Made by a program: the position numbers and the translations under genes | The notes under the pieces: generated by a model | What the model was told of the DNA's origin: nothing | Database searches by the model: none | Seen by the model: the letters and a program-made list of their open reading frames with translations, nothing else | Assembly: GCA_903901425.1 (NCBI GenBank) | Contig: CAIURC010000107.1 | Span: 1-64,000, forward strand | Source of the DNA: an uncultured Spartobacteria bacterium | GTDB taxonomy: Bacteria > Verrucomicrobiota > Verrucomicrobiia > Chthoniobacterales > Chthoniobacteraceae | Direction: 5' to 3' | Length of the DNA stretch: 64,000 nt | Part shown: piece after piece, positions 25,453 through 34,602 of the stretch | Layout: the number at the start of each line of letters is the position of its first letter | Position numbering within the stretch: position 1 is the first letter of the stretch

Positions 25453-28400
25453 TCAGCGCCTCTCGCCGGCCCACTGGAACAGGTTCCGGATCAAACGCTG
25501 GTACTCGGGAAGTTCGTGCGCACGGCCATCGTGTCCGAGCGTGATGCAGGCGATCCGGGACTTGGGATGCTCCACCAGCCACACCTGCGGGAACACCTCG
25601 CCCGTTGCCGGGCTTTTCGCCTGCGCCAGCACCGTGATCTTTGCACCCTCCGGGTCCGGCTTGAAATGGTAGAGTTCGTCCGTGACACGGAACGTCTTGG
25701 GAAGCCCCTCCATGAGCGGGTGTCCCGGCTGAACCACTTCGACCTCAAACTCGCCCAACCGATCATGCCCGCGGGCTCCGCCCCCGACAATCTGTCGGTT
25801 CCACTCCGGGAAGCTCTTCCAAGCGTACCACGTGCCGGGATGCATCAGAACCATGCCTTTTCCAGCTGCCGCAAAATCCATCAGGGCGCGCCGTGTCTGG
25901 CTGGAAATCGGCTGGTTCGCGCTCCAACCCAGCACATCCAACCGGCTCAGCACCGCATGCACGCCATTCGCATTCTGGGTGTAGTCGACCCAGCCCCGGC
26001 CGGACAGAGTTCCCTTGTCCGCTCCACCGAACCATTTTGCGAAATCATGTGAACTGCCGCCTCCCACCAGCAGGACCCTCGGACCTGCCGCTTCAACCGA
26101 AGGCTCCGGCACGGGATCACTGAACTGCGCCACAAATCCCGGATCCTCTGTGCTTCCCGGATTCGTTGGGCCCGCATTTTTTGCGGACTTCGGCTCAGGC
26201 GCAGCAGTCGCGGAACTGCTGGTCTCGGCCCATTCGGCGGTGATGGCTGCCAGGGTTGCCGCTGCGCTGGGATTCACGCTCTCAAGTACGATCTTTTCCA
26301 CCAAGCCACCGCGTGCGAGGGGTTTGCTGAACCAGCGGATCTGATGGTTTTGGAGGAGACCGTCGACATACTTCGACGCTGGGACATCGATCCGGCGGTA
26401 ATAGTCCGAGAACTCGACGCCATTTCGGAAAACGAACCGTTCCTTTCCGCCTCCGGTGTACTCGACCGTGACAGCCATGAGGTCTGACGGGTCACCACTT
26501 TGGTACCCCCAGCCTGTCACGCCGCCGAGGAAATGGAGGCGGTTCGCCTTGAACCCGCCCACGCGGAGTTCGACTTTTTCGGGCAGCGTGCTCGCGTAGC
26601 TTCCGCGCGGCCCGCCCCGCAGCACAACCAGATTCTTCCCCCCGGCCACCTTGGCAGGGTCCACGACAGCAAACGGAACCCCTTCCACCTGTTGGGTCCC
26701 GAATTTCTTAAAAGGCAACGTGTCGCCCTTGTGCTCCACCGATTGGTAGAGCCCGTTGCGGCTGTCGGCGGTGAACGCGTTGCGCAGGTCCAATAGCCGG
26801 AACCGGCTGGCATCCCCCCCGCAGAGGTAGGCCAGAAGGTCGCGCAACGATTCTGCGCCCAACCCCTCGAACCCTTCCGGCATCAACGAACGCCCGGTGT
26901 TCACCTTGGCCTTGATCGCCACAGTCTTCACCTCCTCGATCCCCGCAGGCCCCTTCAAAGTCACTGCCCCGGGATTTTCGCGAACAATGATTCCGGAATG
27001 GAACTGGCCGTCCTTGGTTTCCAAGTTCCATGTCACAAAACTCGGATCCACCTCCCGGTTTGGATCGAGGATGTGCACCAGCAGTTCCGCCGGCCCGTGC
27101 GAACCCATGCCCGTCAACGCCGGCCCGACTTCCGCGCCGGTTTCGCCGAGCTTGTGACACACCGCGCAGGCACTTCCGAAAACCTGTTTTCCCTTGGCCT
27201 CATCGCCCGGCTTTTCGACCTCCGGCGTCAACTTTGCGATCAGGTCGTTCTTGGCTTTTGCAGCCGGCCCGAGCAACTGGTCCAGCATTGCGTTCGCCCG
27301 CGTGGCCACCGCCTTGTCCGGATGCGCGCGCAACCGACCCACGTTCACCGGCCCAATCATCGACGCGTTCACTTGGTTCGCCTGGATCGCGTCCAGCAAC
27401 GCAAGAGCCCAAGGACCGCGCTGCAGCAACACCCCAAACGCCGCGGACTGTCCTTCCACCGTCAACTTGCCATACGCTCCAGCCACCATTTTGCCCACCG
27501 GCAAAGCTCCCGTCTCACCCAGCAGCGTCACCAGTTCCGCCTGGAGTTTTTCCGCCCCGAGCGCCGCAGCCAACACCTTCTCCAGATCCTCGCTCCGGCC
27601 CAACCCAAGCAGGTTCCGAGCCGCAGCCACCCGGGCCGGACCGGCAGCGCCCGCGTCCTGCAGGGTCGCAACCAGACGCGCCGCACCGGCCCCCACTTCG
27701 GCAGACAGCCGACCGTGCTTGTCCCATGCGGCTGCCAGAGGAAGGGCACTGGGCCCGTTCGGCCCGCCCAAAAGCGTTTTCAGGGACTGCGCCAGCGCCT
27801 CATCCAGTTCCGGCACCTCCTTCAAAGCGCGGCCCAATTCCTCAAGCACCACTGCGCCCACCCGAGCCCCCCCGCCGGGTGCCGCCGCGACTGTCCGCAC
27901 CAAGGCGGCGGCGGAGGCCAGCATCTTTTTCTCGCCGATTCCCATCGCCAACTGGCCTACCAGAGGACGCAGCGCATCGGGATTCGCCGCTCCCAGCGCC
28001 GCCCCAATGGTCGCCTCCGGCCGGCTCATCGCGGCGCCCACCGCCGCGCTTCTCTGGAAATCATCGTCCAGAAGAGGCCACGCTGCCACCAGATCCCGGG
28101 CGCCCTCTTCATCCAGACCAGCCACAGCCAAGGCCCGGAGCCCTGCCACGCGGACCTGAGGATCGCTGTCTTTTAGCAGGGCGCGCAATCCGGCCCCCAC
28201 GCGCTCCTGTCCGACAGGGGCACCCGTTTTTTCCTCCACCAACAGCGCTGCATTCCGGCGGACCTCCGGAGAAGGATCCGTGAGAGCGACCTGCATCCTT
28301 TCAGAAGTGAGCCCGCCCATCCGGTGCAACGCCCACAGTGCTGCCAATCGGGTCAGGGGCTCGGGATTTTTGAGACGTGCCGACACCGCGTCGGCTGCGG

Positions 28401-30624
28401 ACGGTTTGTCTGCCAGCAACTGCACCGCCATCAGACGCACAGCCCGGTTGGGGTGTTCGAGAGCGGCAGCGAGTTCACCATCCCCCGCCCGGCTCAGATC
28501 CGGCACTGGCACAGCACGGGCCGCCTTGTGGTTCACCCGCCAGATCCGGCCGAAATAATGGTCCCGGTCTGGACGGACCGCCGCATTCACGTCGTTGTGG
28601 TCCGGTCCGCGGGTGTCGTTATGGATAACGGCTTGGTTGTAGAAGTCCGCGATGTACATCGCGCCGTCCGGTCCCACACGGACCTCGATGGGACGCCACC
28701 ACATGTCCTTGGACCGGATGAACTCGGTTTCCTCGCGCCCCGGCAGCTTGTTGGCGGAATAGCTCGCACCCTCCCGCTGAAGCCGTTGATGATGGACAAT
28801 GTTGATCGTGGGTTCGGTGGTGAAATAGTCGCCCGCGTATTCGGCGGGCCAGGTGCCACCGTCGTAGACCACGCAGCCTGCTGCGGCCGTGAACGAGCCT
28901 ACGAAGTCAATCTGGACGTAGGCCATCTGTTCCCAGGTCATTGCCGGGAAGGATTTGGGGGACCGGATCACCTGTTTAAAACTCGTCTGAGTGCCGACCT
29001 TGCCCCGGGCCAGCGCGGCCTCAGGCAGCACCGTGTGGAGGAGCAGCACCCCGCTGGTGGGCTGGGTCCAGAAAACCCGGTTGTCTCCCGTCACTGTCAG
29101 TCCCCAGGTGTTTCCCCCCCTCGAACTGTACTGTTCAAATGCGGAGCCGTCAGGGCGGAATCGGACGACGCCGGAACCGATCACGCCAAAGTCACGCTGT
29201 CCGTCCCCGCTGAGCACATGCTGCGAGCTACTGTACCCGTGGGTCGCGTACACCCAGCCGTCCCAGCCCATCCGGGGATTGTTGATGACCGCGTGCGTGT
29301 CCCGCGTTCCCAAACCCGTGTAGAGTTTCTCCACCCGGTCACAGCGCCCGTCCTTGTCGGTGTCCCGCAGCCAGAGCACATCCGGCGCCTGCGTCACAAT
29401 CACGCCGTCCTTGTAAAAGACGAGCCCAGTCACCAGATCCAGCCCTTCATGGAACACCGCACGCTGGTCCATGACGCCGTCGCCATTTGTGTCCGTCAAA
29501 ATGCTGATCTTGTCCCGGGCCGGCCGTTCCTGCTGGCCGGGTTTCGGATCCACGCCGCCATGGTCCTTCCACTCCTTGCCCCGGTAATCCGGCCGCATCC
29601 CGCGGCGGCCGTTGGGATACTCGGGCGTTTCCGCTACCCAGAGGCGGCCTGCAGCATCCCAGTCAAAGTTGATGGGCTTGCTCAGAAGCGGCTCGGCTGC
29701 CACGAGTTTCAGATCAAAATCCGGGTGCACCTCCAGATTGCTCTGCGTCTGTTCGGGGCGCTGCGGACCGCCCTCCGGATAGGTCAGCGCCGCGATTTCC
29801 TCGGGCCGGGCGAATCCATCCAATGCGGCATCGCGTTTCCCCGCCCACGCAATTCCGCGGAGCAGAAGCGCCCGAAAATGGGGCTTTTCGAAGGTGCCAT
29901 ACAGGTGGCCCGGGATGCTCACAAAAGCCCGGTAGGGTTCGGTGCCGCCTTCGAGTTTCCGTTCGTACACCCACATCTGCGGCTGGATGTCGTAAATGTG
30001 GGCCCGGCCGCCCTCGGCCTCCTTTTTGCCGTCCCGGACCCGGGGGGTGTAGGAAGTCGCCAGAACCCGGATCTCGGGGGAAAGATCCATGTCATAATAA
30101 ATCTCGTCATTGAGATGGAAGTTGGAGGCGCCCCGGGTGATGGGGTGTCCGCCTTCGAGCCACTGGTTTTCGGTGTAGTAAAGGTCCATGGGGCCTTCTT
30201 TCCACCGGGTCCTGCCGGGAACCCATGCGCCGCCGATCACGGACTTCCACCAGGGCGGATCGTTGGAGACGGAGGCGGTGTGGATCACCACGAGCCCCCC
30301 CCCTTTTTTGAGGAACGCATCCAGAGCGGTTTTCTGGGAATCGGTAGCGTTGCCACCGTCCTGGGCATACATCACCAGCACATCGGTCTGCTGCAATTGC
30401 GCGGCATCGGGCCAGTCCATGGCGCCTTCGACACGCATCCCGCGCTCCGTCAGCAAACGCTTCCAGTCGTTCAGAAAACGCTCGTGCTCATGGGCGTTGG
30501 GGCCGTGCGTTTTGCGACCGCCCCGGAGGAAGATCCGGAGAGGTTCCGCAGCATCCACAACGGCGGACCCCAGCGGTCCAAGGAGAAACGCCAGTACGAC
30601 ACACAGGGGAAACGTGATTTTCAT
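25453..30624 (-). CDS. Double-ThuA PVC-type dehydrogenase with HEAT and cytochrome c
   Basis: A 1723-residue exported protein. After the signal peptide (MKITFPLCVVLAFLLG) come: a ThuA domain (about 30-270: LRIFLRGGRKTHGPNAH, HLNDEIYYDMD); a membrane-bound-dehydrogenase-type six-bladed propeller (about 310-720: LWVAETPEYPNGRRG, WWRPIEVRVGPDGAMYIADF), the family catalogued as Piru_Ver_Nterm/TIGR02604; HEAT-like helices (about 730-1100); a heme-c domain with CAVCH at about 1153-1157 (TIGR02603-like); a beta-rich NPCBM-like segment; and a second ThuA domain (about 1490-1720: VLLVGGGSSHDFAKWFGG, VTDELYHFKPD). Such proteins are typical of Verrucomicrobiota and probably oxidise sugars or alcohols. 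Two ThuA domains in one chain is unusual. The start at 30624 gives the signal peptide. Confidence 0.88.
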   Translation of the reverse strand: MKITFPLCVVLAFLLGPLGSAVVDAAEPLRIFLRGGRKTHGPNAHEHERFLNDWKRLLTERGMRVEGAMDWPDAAQLQQTDVLVMYAQDGGNATDSQKTALDAFLKKGGGLVVIHTASVSNDPPWWKSVIGGAWVPGRTRWKEGPMDLYYTENQWLEGGHPITRGASNFHLNDEIYYDMDLSPEIRVLATSYTPRVRDGKKEAEGGRAHIYDIQPQMWVYERKLEGGTEPYRAFVSIPGHLYGTFEKPHFRALLLRGIAWAGKRDAALDGFARPEEIAALTYPEGGPQRPEQTQSNLEVHPDFDLKLVAAEPLLSKPINFDWDAAGRLWVAETPEYPNGRRGMRPDYRGKEWKDHGGVDPKPGQQERPARDKISILTDTNGDGVMDQRAVFHEGLDLVTGLVFYKDGVIVTQAPDVLWLRDTDKDGRCDRVEKLYTGLGTRDTHAVINNPRMGWDGWVYATHGYSSSQHVLSGDGQRDFGVIGSGVVRFRPDGSAFEQYSSRGGNTWGLTVTGDNRVFWTQPTSGVLLLHTVLPEAALARGKVGTQTSFKQVIRSPKSFPAMTWEQMAYVQIDFVGSFTAAAGCVVYDGGTWPAEYAGDYFTTEPTINIVHHQRLQREGASYSANKLPGREETEFIRSKDMWWRPIEVRVGPDGAMYIADFYNQAVIHNDTRGPDHNDVNAAVRPDRDHYFGRIWRVNHKAARAVPVPDLSRAGDGELAAALEHPNRAVRLMAVQLLADKPSAADAVSARLKNPEPLTRLAALWALHRMGGLTSERMQVALTDPSPEVRRNAALLVEEKTGAPVGQERVGAGLRALLKDSDPQVRVAGLRALAVAGLDEEGARDLVAAWPLLDDDFQRSAAVGAAMSRPEATIGAALGAANPDALRPLVGQLAMGIGEKKMLASAAALVRTVAAAPGGGARVGAVVLEELGRALKEVPELDEALAQSLKTLLGGPNGPSALPLAAAWDKHGRLSAEVGAGAARLVATLQDAGAAGPARVAAARNLLGLGRSEDLEKVLAAALGAEKLQAELVTLLGETGALPVGKMVAGAYGKLTVEGQSAAFGVLLQRGPWALALLDAIQANQVNASMIGPVNVGRLRAHPDKAVATRANAMLDQLLGPAAKAKNDLIAKLTPEVEKPGDEAKGKQVFGSACAVCHKLGETGAEVGPALTGMGSHGPAELLVHILDPNREVDPSFVTWNLETKDGQFHSGIIVRENPGAVTLKGPAGIEEVKTVAIKAKVNTGRSLMPEGFEGLGAESLRDLLAYLCGGDASRFRLLDLRNAFTADSRNGLYQSVEHKGDTLPFKKFGTQQVEGVPFAVVDPAKVAGGKNLVVLRGGPRGSYASTLPEKVELRVGGFKANRLHFLGGVTGWGYQSGDPSDLMAVTVEYTGGGKERFVFRNGVEFSDYYRRIDVPASKYVDGLLQNHQIRWFSKPLARGGLVEKIVLESVNPSAAATLAAITAEWAETSSSATAAPEPKSAKNAGPTNPGSTEDPGFVAQFSDPVPEPSVEAAGPRVLLVGGGSSHDFAKWFGGADKGTLSGRGWVDYTQNANGVHAVLSRLDVLGWSANQPISSQTRRALMDFAAAGKGMVLMHPGTWYAWKSFPEWNRQIVGGGARGHDRLGEFEVEVVQPGHPLMEGLPKTFRVTDELYHFKPDPEGAKITVLAQAKSPATGEVFPQVWLVEHPKSRIACITLGHDGRAHELPEYQRLIRNLFQWAGERR

Positions 30625-30708
30625 AGGTCCAAGGATTGCGTGGCCACCGGCGGCGAATTGACACGGCCGGGGGTTGTGAGGAGTCTGACAGCAAGAGTCA
30701 ACGGCTCC
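30625..30708. promoter_or_regulatory. Divergent promoter region, ThuA fusion / AraC regulator
   Basis: Only 84 bases separate the two divergent start codons, so both promoters and any AraC-family operator must lie here or inside the genes. I see no perfect repeat that would define the operator. The arrangement implies that the AraC protein regulates the ThuA fusion gene. Confidence 0.5.
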
Positions 30709-31551
30709 ATGCCCAGAAAGCACCTCCCCCTATCCGAGACGCACATCATGGGCGCAGACACCCGCGAGATCCGGGTCACCGCCCAGGACTGTCCCGCGCT
30801 TGCCCTGCACCATATCGCGCATGTGGGCGTGGCCTGTGCCGTTGCCCCCTATGAAATGGTGCGCATGGATCTTTCGGGCACCTACCTGCTCTCGTGCAGT
30901 GCCGGGGCCGGCCAGATCTTTCTGGACGGCCGCTGGCAGGCGTGCCGGGAAGGGTGGGCCTGCCTCGCACCACCGCATGCGCTGCTGGCCTTCCACGCCG
31001 ACAAAGGAGCGCCGTGGGAGTTCAGCTGGGTCCGGTACCTGCAGCCGCCTGACCAGAAACCCCTCATTTCCTCATCCTCACCGGCACTGGCCAAGTTTGA
31101 TCCCGCGCCACTCCGGGCCGCGGTACAAGGACTGCACGCCGAGATTCAGAGCCAGTTGGCACCAGCCACGGTGAGTCACTGGGTCGAGATCCTCCACACG
31201 TACGTGCTCCGGTTTGCCCGGCCCTGGCACACCGACGACCGGCTCGGGCACCTCTGGGAATTCGTCTCCACACGACTCTCGGAACCGTGGTCCCTGGAAC
31301 GCCTCGCCCAACGCTGCCACCTGAGCACCGAACACCTGCGCCGGCTCTGCCGAAAGGAACTTGGCCGGAGCCCGATGCACCAGGTGATCTTCCTTAGGAT
31401 GCAGCTCGCCGCACGGCTCCTGTCCACCACCACCGACAAGATCGAGACCATCGCAGGGGCCGTCGGCTACGAGAACCCATTTGTGTTCTCCACCACGTTC
31501 AAAAAATGGGTCGGCTGGCGCCCCAGCGATTACCGGGCACGGAAACCCTGA
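30709..31551 (+). CDS. AraC-family transcriptional regulator
   Basis: A 280-residue regulator. The N-terminal half is an AraC-type cupin (DLSGTYLLSCSAGAGQIFLDG, then WACLAPPHALLAFHAD), and the C-terminal 100 residues hold two helix-turn-helix motifs (WSLERLAQRCHLSTEHLRRL and KIETIAGAVGYENPFVFSTT) followed by the family signature FKKWVGWRPSDYR. The track joins it to a long unrelated reading frame from 28324, a shadow of the opposite-strand gene; the ATG at 30709 is the sensible start. It is divergent from the double-ThuA gene, so that gene is the likely target, with a sugar or derivative as inducer (inference). Confidence 0.88.
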   Translation: MPRKHLPLSETHIMGADTREIRVTAQDCPALALHHIAHVGVACAVAPYEMVRMDLSGTYLLSCSAGAGQIFLDGRWQACREGWACLAPPHALLAFHADKGAPWEFSWVRYLQPPDQKPLISSSSPALAKFDPAPLRAAVQGLHAEIQSQLAPATVSHWVEILHTYVLRFARPWHTDDRLGHLWEFVSTRLSEPWSLERLAQRCHLSTEHLRRLCRKELGRSPMHQVIFLRMQLAARLLSTTTDKIETIAGAVGYENPFVFSTTFKKWVGWRPSDYRARKP

Positions 31552-31567
31552 AGCCGTTTGGCTTCAG
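31548..31567. terminator. Hairpin spanning two convergent stop codons
   Basis: CTGAAGCC-GTTT-GGCTTCAG is a perfect 8-bp stem with a 4-base loop. The AraC stop (31549-31551) lies in its left arm and the gpsA stop (31564-31566) in its right arm. There is no strong T-tract on either side, so termination efficiency is uncertain. Confidence 0.4.
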
Positions 31568-32565
31568 CCCAATTCGGACTTCGGATTCCGGTTGAGCAGC
31601 GCGGCCAGGGCCTCGCCGGCCCGGATTTCGCCATCCAACAGGGCGCGCATCTGGTCGATGATCGGCGTCTCAATCCCGTGCCGGCGCGCGCACTCGACCG
31701 CGCTGAACGTAGTCGGAACGCCCTCCGCCACCATGCTCATGGAGGCGATGATCTGCGGCAGTGTTTCGCCGCGCCCAAGCCGTTCACCCACTGCCCGGTT
31801 CCGGCTGTGCCGGCTGAAACACGTCACCATCAAATCCCCCAGCCCGCTCAGCCCGTAGAAGGTGTCCCGCTGGCCGCCCAGCGCCGCACCGAGCCGAACC
31901 AGTTCAGCGAGGGCCCGTGTCACCAGCGCCGCCTTGGAGTTATCGCCCAGCCCAAGGCCGTCGCCCACCCCGGCGGCAATCGCAAACACGTTCTTCAACG
32001 CGCCGCCCAGCTCGATCCCAGCCACGTCCAGACTCGTGTATGCCCGGAAAAAAGGGGTCGAAAACGCCTTCTGCAGATCGCGTCCCACCGCCGCGTCCCG
32101 GCTCCCCAAAACCACCGCCGTGGGCCGTTTCAAAGCCACCTCCTCCGCATGGCTCGGCCCGGAAAGCACCGCCACAGGGTGCCCCGGGAAACTTTCCTCC
32201 AAAATCTCGCTCATCCGGAGGCCGCTCCCCCGCTCCACTCCCTTGGTGCAGGAAAGCAGCACCGCGTCCCGCCTCACACCGACCGTGGAAAGTCGCGCCG
32301 ACACCTCGCGCATCGCCTTGGACGGCACCACGACCACCACCAGCTCGCTACCCGCCAAGTCTTCCAGTTCCGCGCTCCACCGCACATCCTCCGGGAGCCG
32401 GATTCCGGGCAAATAAGCAGCGTTCTCGCCCTCCTGCCGCATCCGTTCCAGATGCAAGGCGTCATGTCCCCAGACGGTCACCGTGCGGCCGGGCGCGGCC
32501 AGAAGCAACGCGAGAGCGGTACCCCAACTCCCTGCCCCCACAATCCCAATCCGTTCAAAACTCAT
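31564..32565 (-). CDS. gpsA: NAD(P)-dependent glycerol-3-phosphate dehydrogenase
   Basis: A 333-residue enzyme that reduces dihydroxyacetone phosphate to sn-glycerol 3-phosphate, the first step of phospholipid synthesis. It shows the Rossmann motif IGIVGAGSWGTALA, the SCTKG segment, the catalytic-lysine block LGGALKNVFAIAAGVGDGL, DNSKAALVTRAL, and GLSGLGDLMVTCFS with SRNR. Length is normal. It is convergent with the AraC regulator and divergent from selO. Confidence 0.96.
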   Translation of the reverse strand: MSFERIGIVGAGSWGTALALLLAAPGRTVTVWGHDALHLERMRQEGENAAYLPGIRLPEDVRWSAELEDLAGSELVVVVVPSKAMREVSARLSTVGVRRDAVLLSCTKGVERGSGLRMSEILEESFPGHPVAVLSGPSHAEEVALKRPTAVVLGSRDAAVGRDLQKAFSTPFFRAYTSLDVAGIELGGALKNVFAIAAGVGDGLGLGDNSKAALVTRALAELVRLGAALGGQRDTFYGLSGLGDLMVTCFSRHSRNRAVGERLGRGETLPQIIASMSMVAEGVPTTFSAVECARRHGIETPIIDQMRALLDGEIRAGEALAALLNRNPKSELG

Positions 32566-32712
32566 GGCATCAAAACCGGCACACGCTTCAGTGGGTGGAG
32601 TCCTTTCATCCCGGAACTACCTAGCGCCCCGCCGCCCTGCCGTCCACCCCGGCATTTCCATCTTCCTTTTTCCTCCCCTCAAACCCGCTCCACCCGCATT
32701 CTGCTCCCGTCC

Positions 32713-34197
32713 ATGAACCTTCTAGCCGCTGATCCGCCTCCCACCCGTTCCAGGGACGGCTGGTGCCTTGACCACTCCTACACGCGGCTTCCCGCTGCGC
32801 TCCACCGTGCCTGTTCCCCCGCGCCCGCAGACGCGCCGGGTCTGGTGCTTTTCAACAGCGCTCTTGCCAAAGACCTCGGACTGGATCCCAGCCTCGGCGA
32901 ACACCCCAGCGCGGCCGCGCTCTTCACGGGCAACCCGCTCCCGGAAGGTGCGCGCCCCATTGCCCAAGCCTATGCCGGACACCAGTTCGGCAACTTCACA
33001 GTGCTGGGTGATGGACGTGCCCTGCTTTTGGGCGAACAAATCAGCCCGGACGGTTCCCGGCACGACGTCCAGTTCAAGGGCAGCGGTCCCACGCCGTTTT
33101 CGCGGAATGGCGACGGCCGGGCCGCACTCGGTCCGATGCTGCGCGAATACCTGATCAGCGAGGCCATGCACGCATTGGGCATCCCAACCACCCGAAGTCT
33201 GGCAGTTGCTACCACAGGAATCCCTGTGTTCCGCTCCGAAATGCTCCGGGGGGCTGTTCTGACCCGGATCGCAGCCAGCCACATCCGGGTGGGCACCTTT
33301 GAATGGGTGGCAGCCTGTGAGCGGCCTGAAACCCTCAATGCACTTGTCCAGTACACGCTCAAGCGACATTTTCCTGCCCACTCAGAAGCTGCAAATCCCG
33401 CGGCGGCGTTGTTGGATGCCGCACTCGAAAGCCAGGCGTCGCTCCTGGCCCGCTGGATGCAAGTCGGTTTCGTGCACGGTGTCATGAACACCGACAACAT
33501 GGCGCTCTCAGGGGAGACGATTGATTACGGCCCGTGCGCGTTCATGGACCGGCACAATGCCGGCACCGTTTTCAGTTCGATTGACCGGCAAGGCAGGTAC
33601 GCCTACGGCCGCCAGCCGCTGGTTGCCCAGTGGAACCTCGCACGGTTCGCTGAAACCCTTCTCCCGCTTTTGGATCCGAACCCGGACACCGCCGTGGAGT
33701 TTGCCACCGAAAAAGTGCACGGGTTCGCCCGCCGCTACCACGCCCACTGGCTGGACGGGTACCGGCTCAAACTGGGCTTTGCCAGCCCGGATCCCGAAGA
33801 CGCCACGCTCATCCAAGGTGTTCTGGACTGGATGCAAAACACGGGGGCAGACCACACCCACACATTTGCCGCCCTCAGCCGAGCGGAAGCCCAGCAGTGT
33901 CCCCCGTGGCAGGACCCAGTTTTTGTGGAGTGGCATGGCCGCTGGAAAAACCGGCTGGCCTCCGAGGCTCCAGAGCGGGTGTCTGCCCGGATGCGGGCGC
34001 AGAACCCGGTGGTGATTCCGCGCAACCATGCCGTGGAAGCGGCACTTCAGGCGGCTGAAGCCGGCGACCTCGGCCCCTGTCACCGGCTTTTGGAAGGCTG
34101 GAATGCGCCTTACGATCATTCCCGTTCCCGGCCTCCGGAACTGATGAACCCGCCCCCGGCGGGCACACCACCGCACCGAACCTTCTGCGGGACATGA
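32713..34197 (+). CDS. selO: SelO/YdiU family protein AMPylator
   Basis: A 494-residue member of the SelO pseudokinase family, which transfers AMP from ATP to Ser/Thr/Tyr hydroxyls and is linked to redox stress. Family segments seen are YAGHQFGNFTVLGDGRA, FKGSGPTPFSRNGDGRA, EAMHALGIPTTRSLAV and HGVMNTDNMALSGETIDYGP, the last containing the metal-binding Asn and Asp. There is no C-terminal selenocysteine or cysteine motif; the chain ends with FCGT, so a redox-active Cys near the end is possible. The track start at 31558 is rejected; the ATG at 32713 matches the usual N-terminus. Confidence 0.93.
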   Translation: MNLLAADPPPTRSRDGWCLDHSYTRLPAALHRACSPAPADAPGLVLFNSALAKDLGLDPSLGEHPSAAALFTGNPLPEGARPIAQAYAGHQFGNFTVLGDGRALLLGEQISPDGSRHDVQFKGSGPTPFSRNGDGRAALGPMLREYLISEAMHALGIPTTRSLAVATTGIPVFRSEMLRGAVLTRIAASHIRVGTFEWVAACERPETLNALVQYTLKRHFPAHSEAANPAAALLDAALESQASLLARWMQVGFVHGVMNTDNMALSGETIDYGPCAFMDRHNAGTVFSSIDRQGRYAYGRQPLVAQWNLARFAETLLPLLDPNPDTAVEFATEKVHGFARRYHAHWLDGYRLKLGFASPDPEDATLIQGVLDWMQNTGADHTHTFAALSRAEAQQCPPWQDPVFVEWHGRWKNRLASEAPERVSARMRAQNPVVIPRNHAVEAALQAAEAGDLGPCHRLLEGWNAPYDHSRSRPPELMNPPPAGTPPHRTFCGT

Positions 34198-34602
34198 ACC
34201 CCGGCAATCCGTCATGCCCAACTCGATCCCGGGATGCACGGGCCCCTCAAGGAATCCCACACCCGTTTTTCAAGGCGCTGGGATGAGTTCAAATGCACGG
34301 TTTCGACTTCGATTCACGCGGGGACGCCAACCCGCCGCGGCCAGAAAAAAGCTTGGCATGGCAGATCAGAGAACGATCCTCGCCATCGGAGATCCGTGCC
34401 ATGAATTTCACTTCGGCCACACTCATTCCCACAAAATGTCTGGTGCAATCCGGCACGGCGTGGGCCTTGCAACCCGTTTGGGGCCTTCTCACTTCCAGCC
34501 CCAACCTGCCAAGTGTCTCCCGCTGGCTCCACTTTGGCTCCGCGTGCACGGGGCGGACCGGCAATCTGGTGGCGGGGACCATTATTGATTAGATTCCGGC
34601 AG
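34198..34602. other. Gap with overlapping small ORFs, none convincing
   Basis: This 405-base gap precedes the sensor kinase gene. Small ORFs exist on both strands (for example + 34293-34592, 99 residues, ending 10 bases before the kinase start; - 34289-34582, 97 residues). The plus-strand one has moderately G/C-rich third positions but no signal peptide and no recognisable family. I would not call either a gene without comparative evidence. Confidence 0.4.

Noticed and set aside
28324-31551. 1075-residue plus-strand ORF
   Set aside because: Only the last 280 residues are a real AraC regulator; the rest is the antisense shadow of the ThuA fusion gene.
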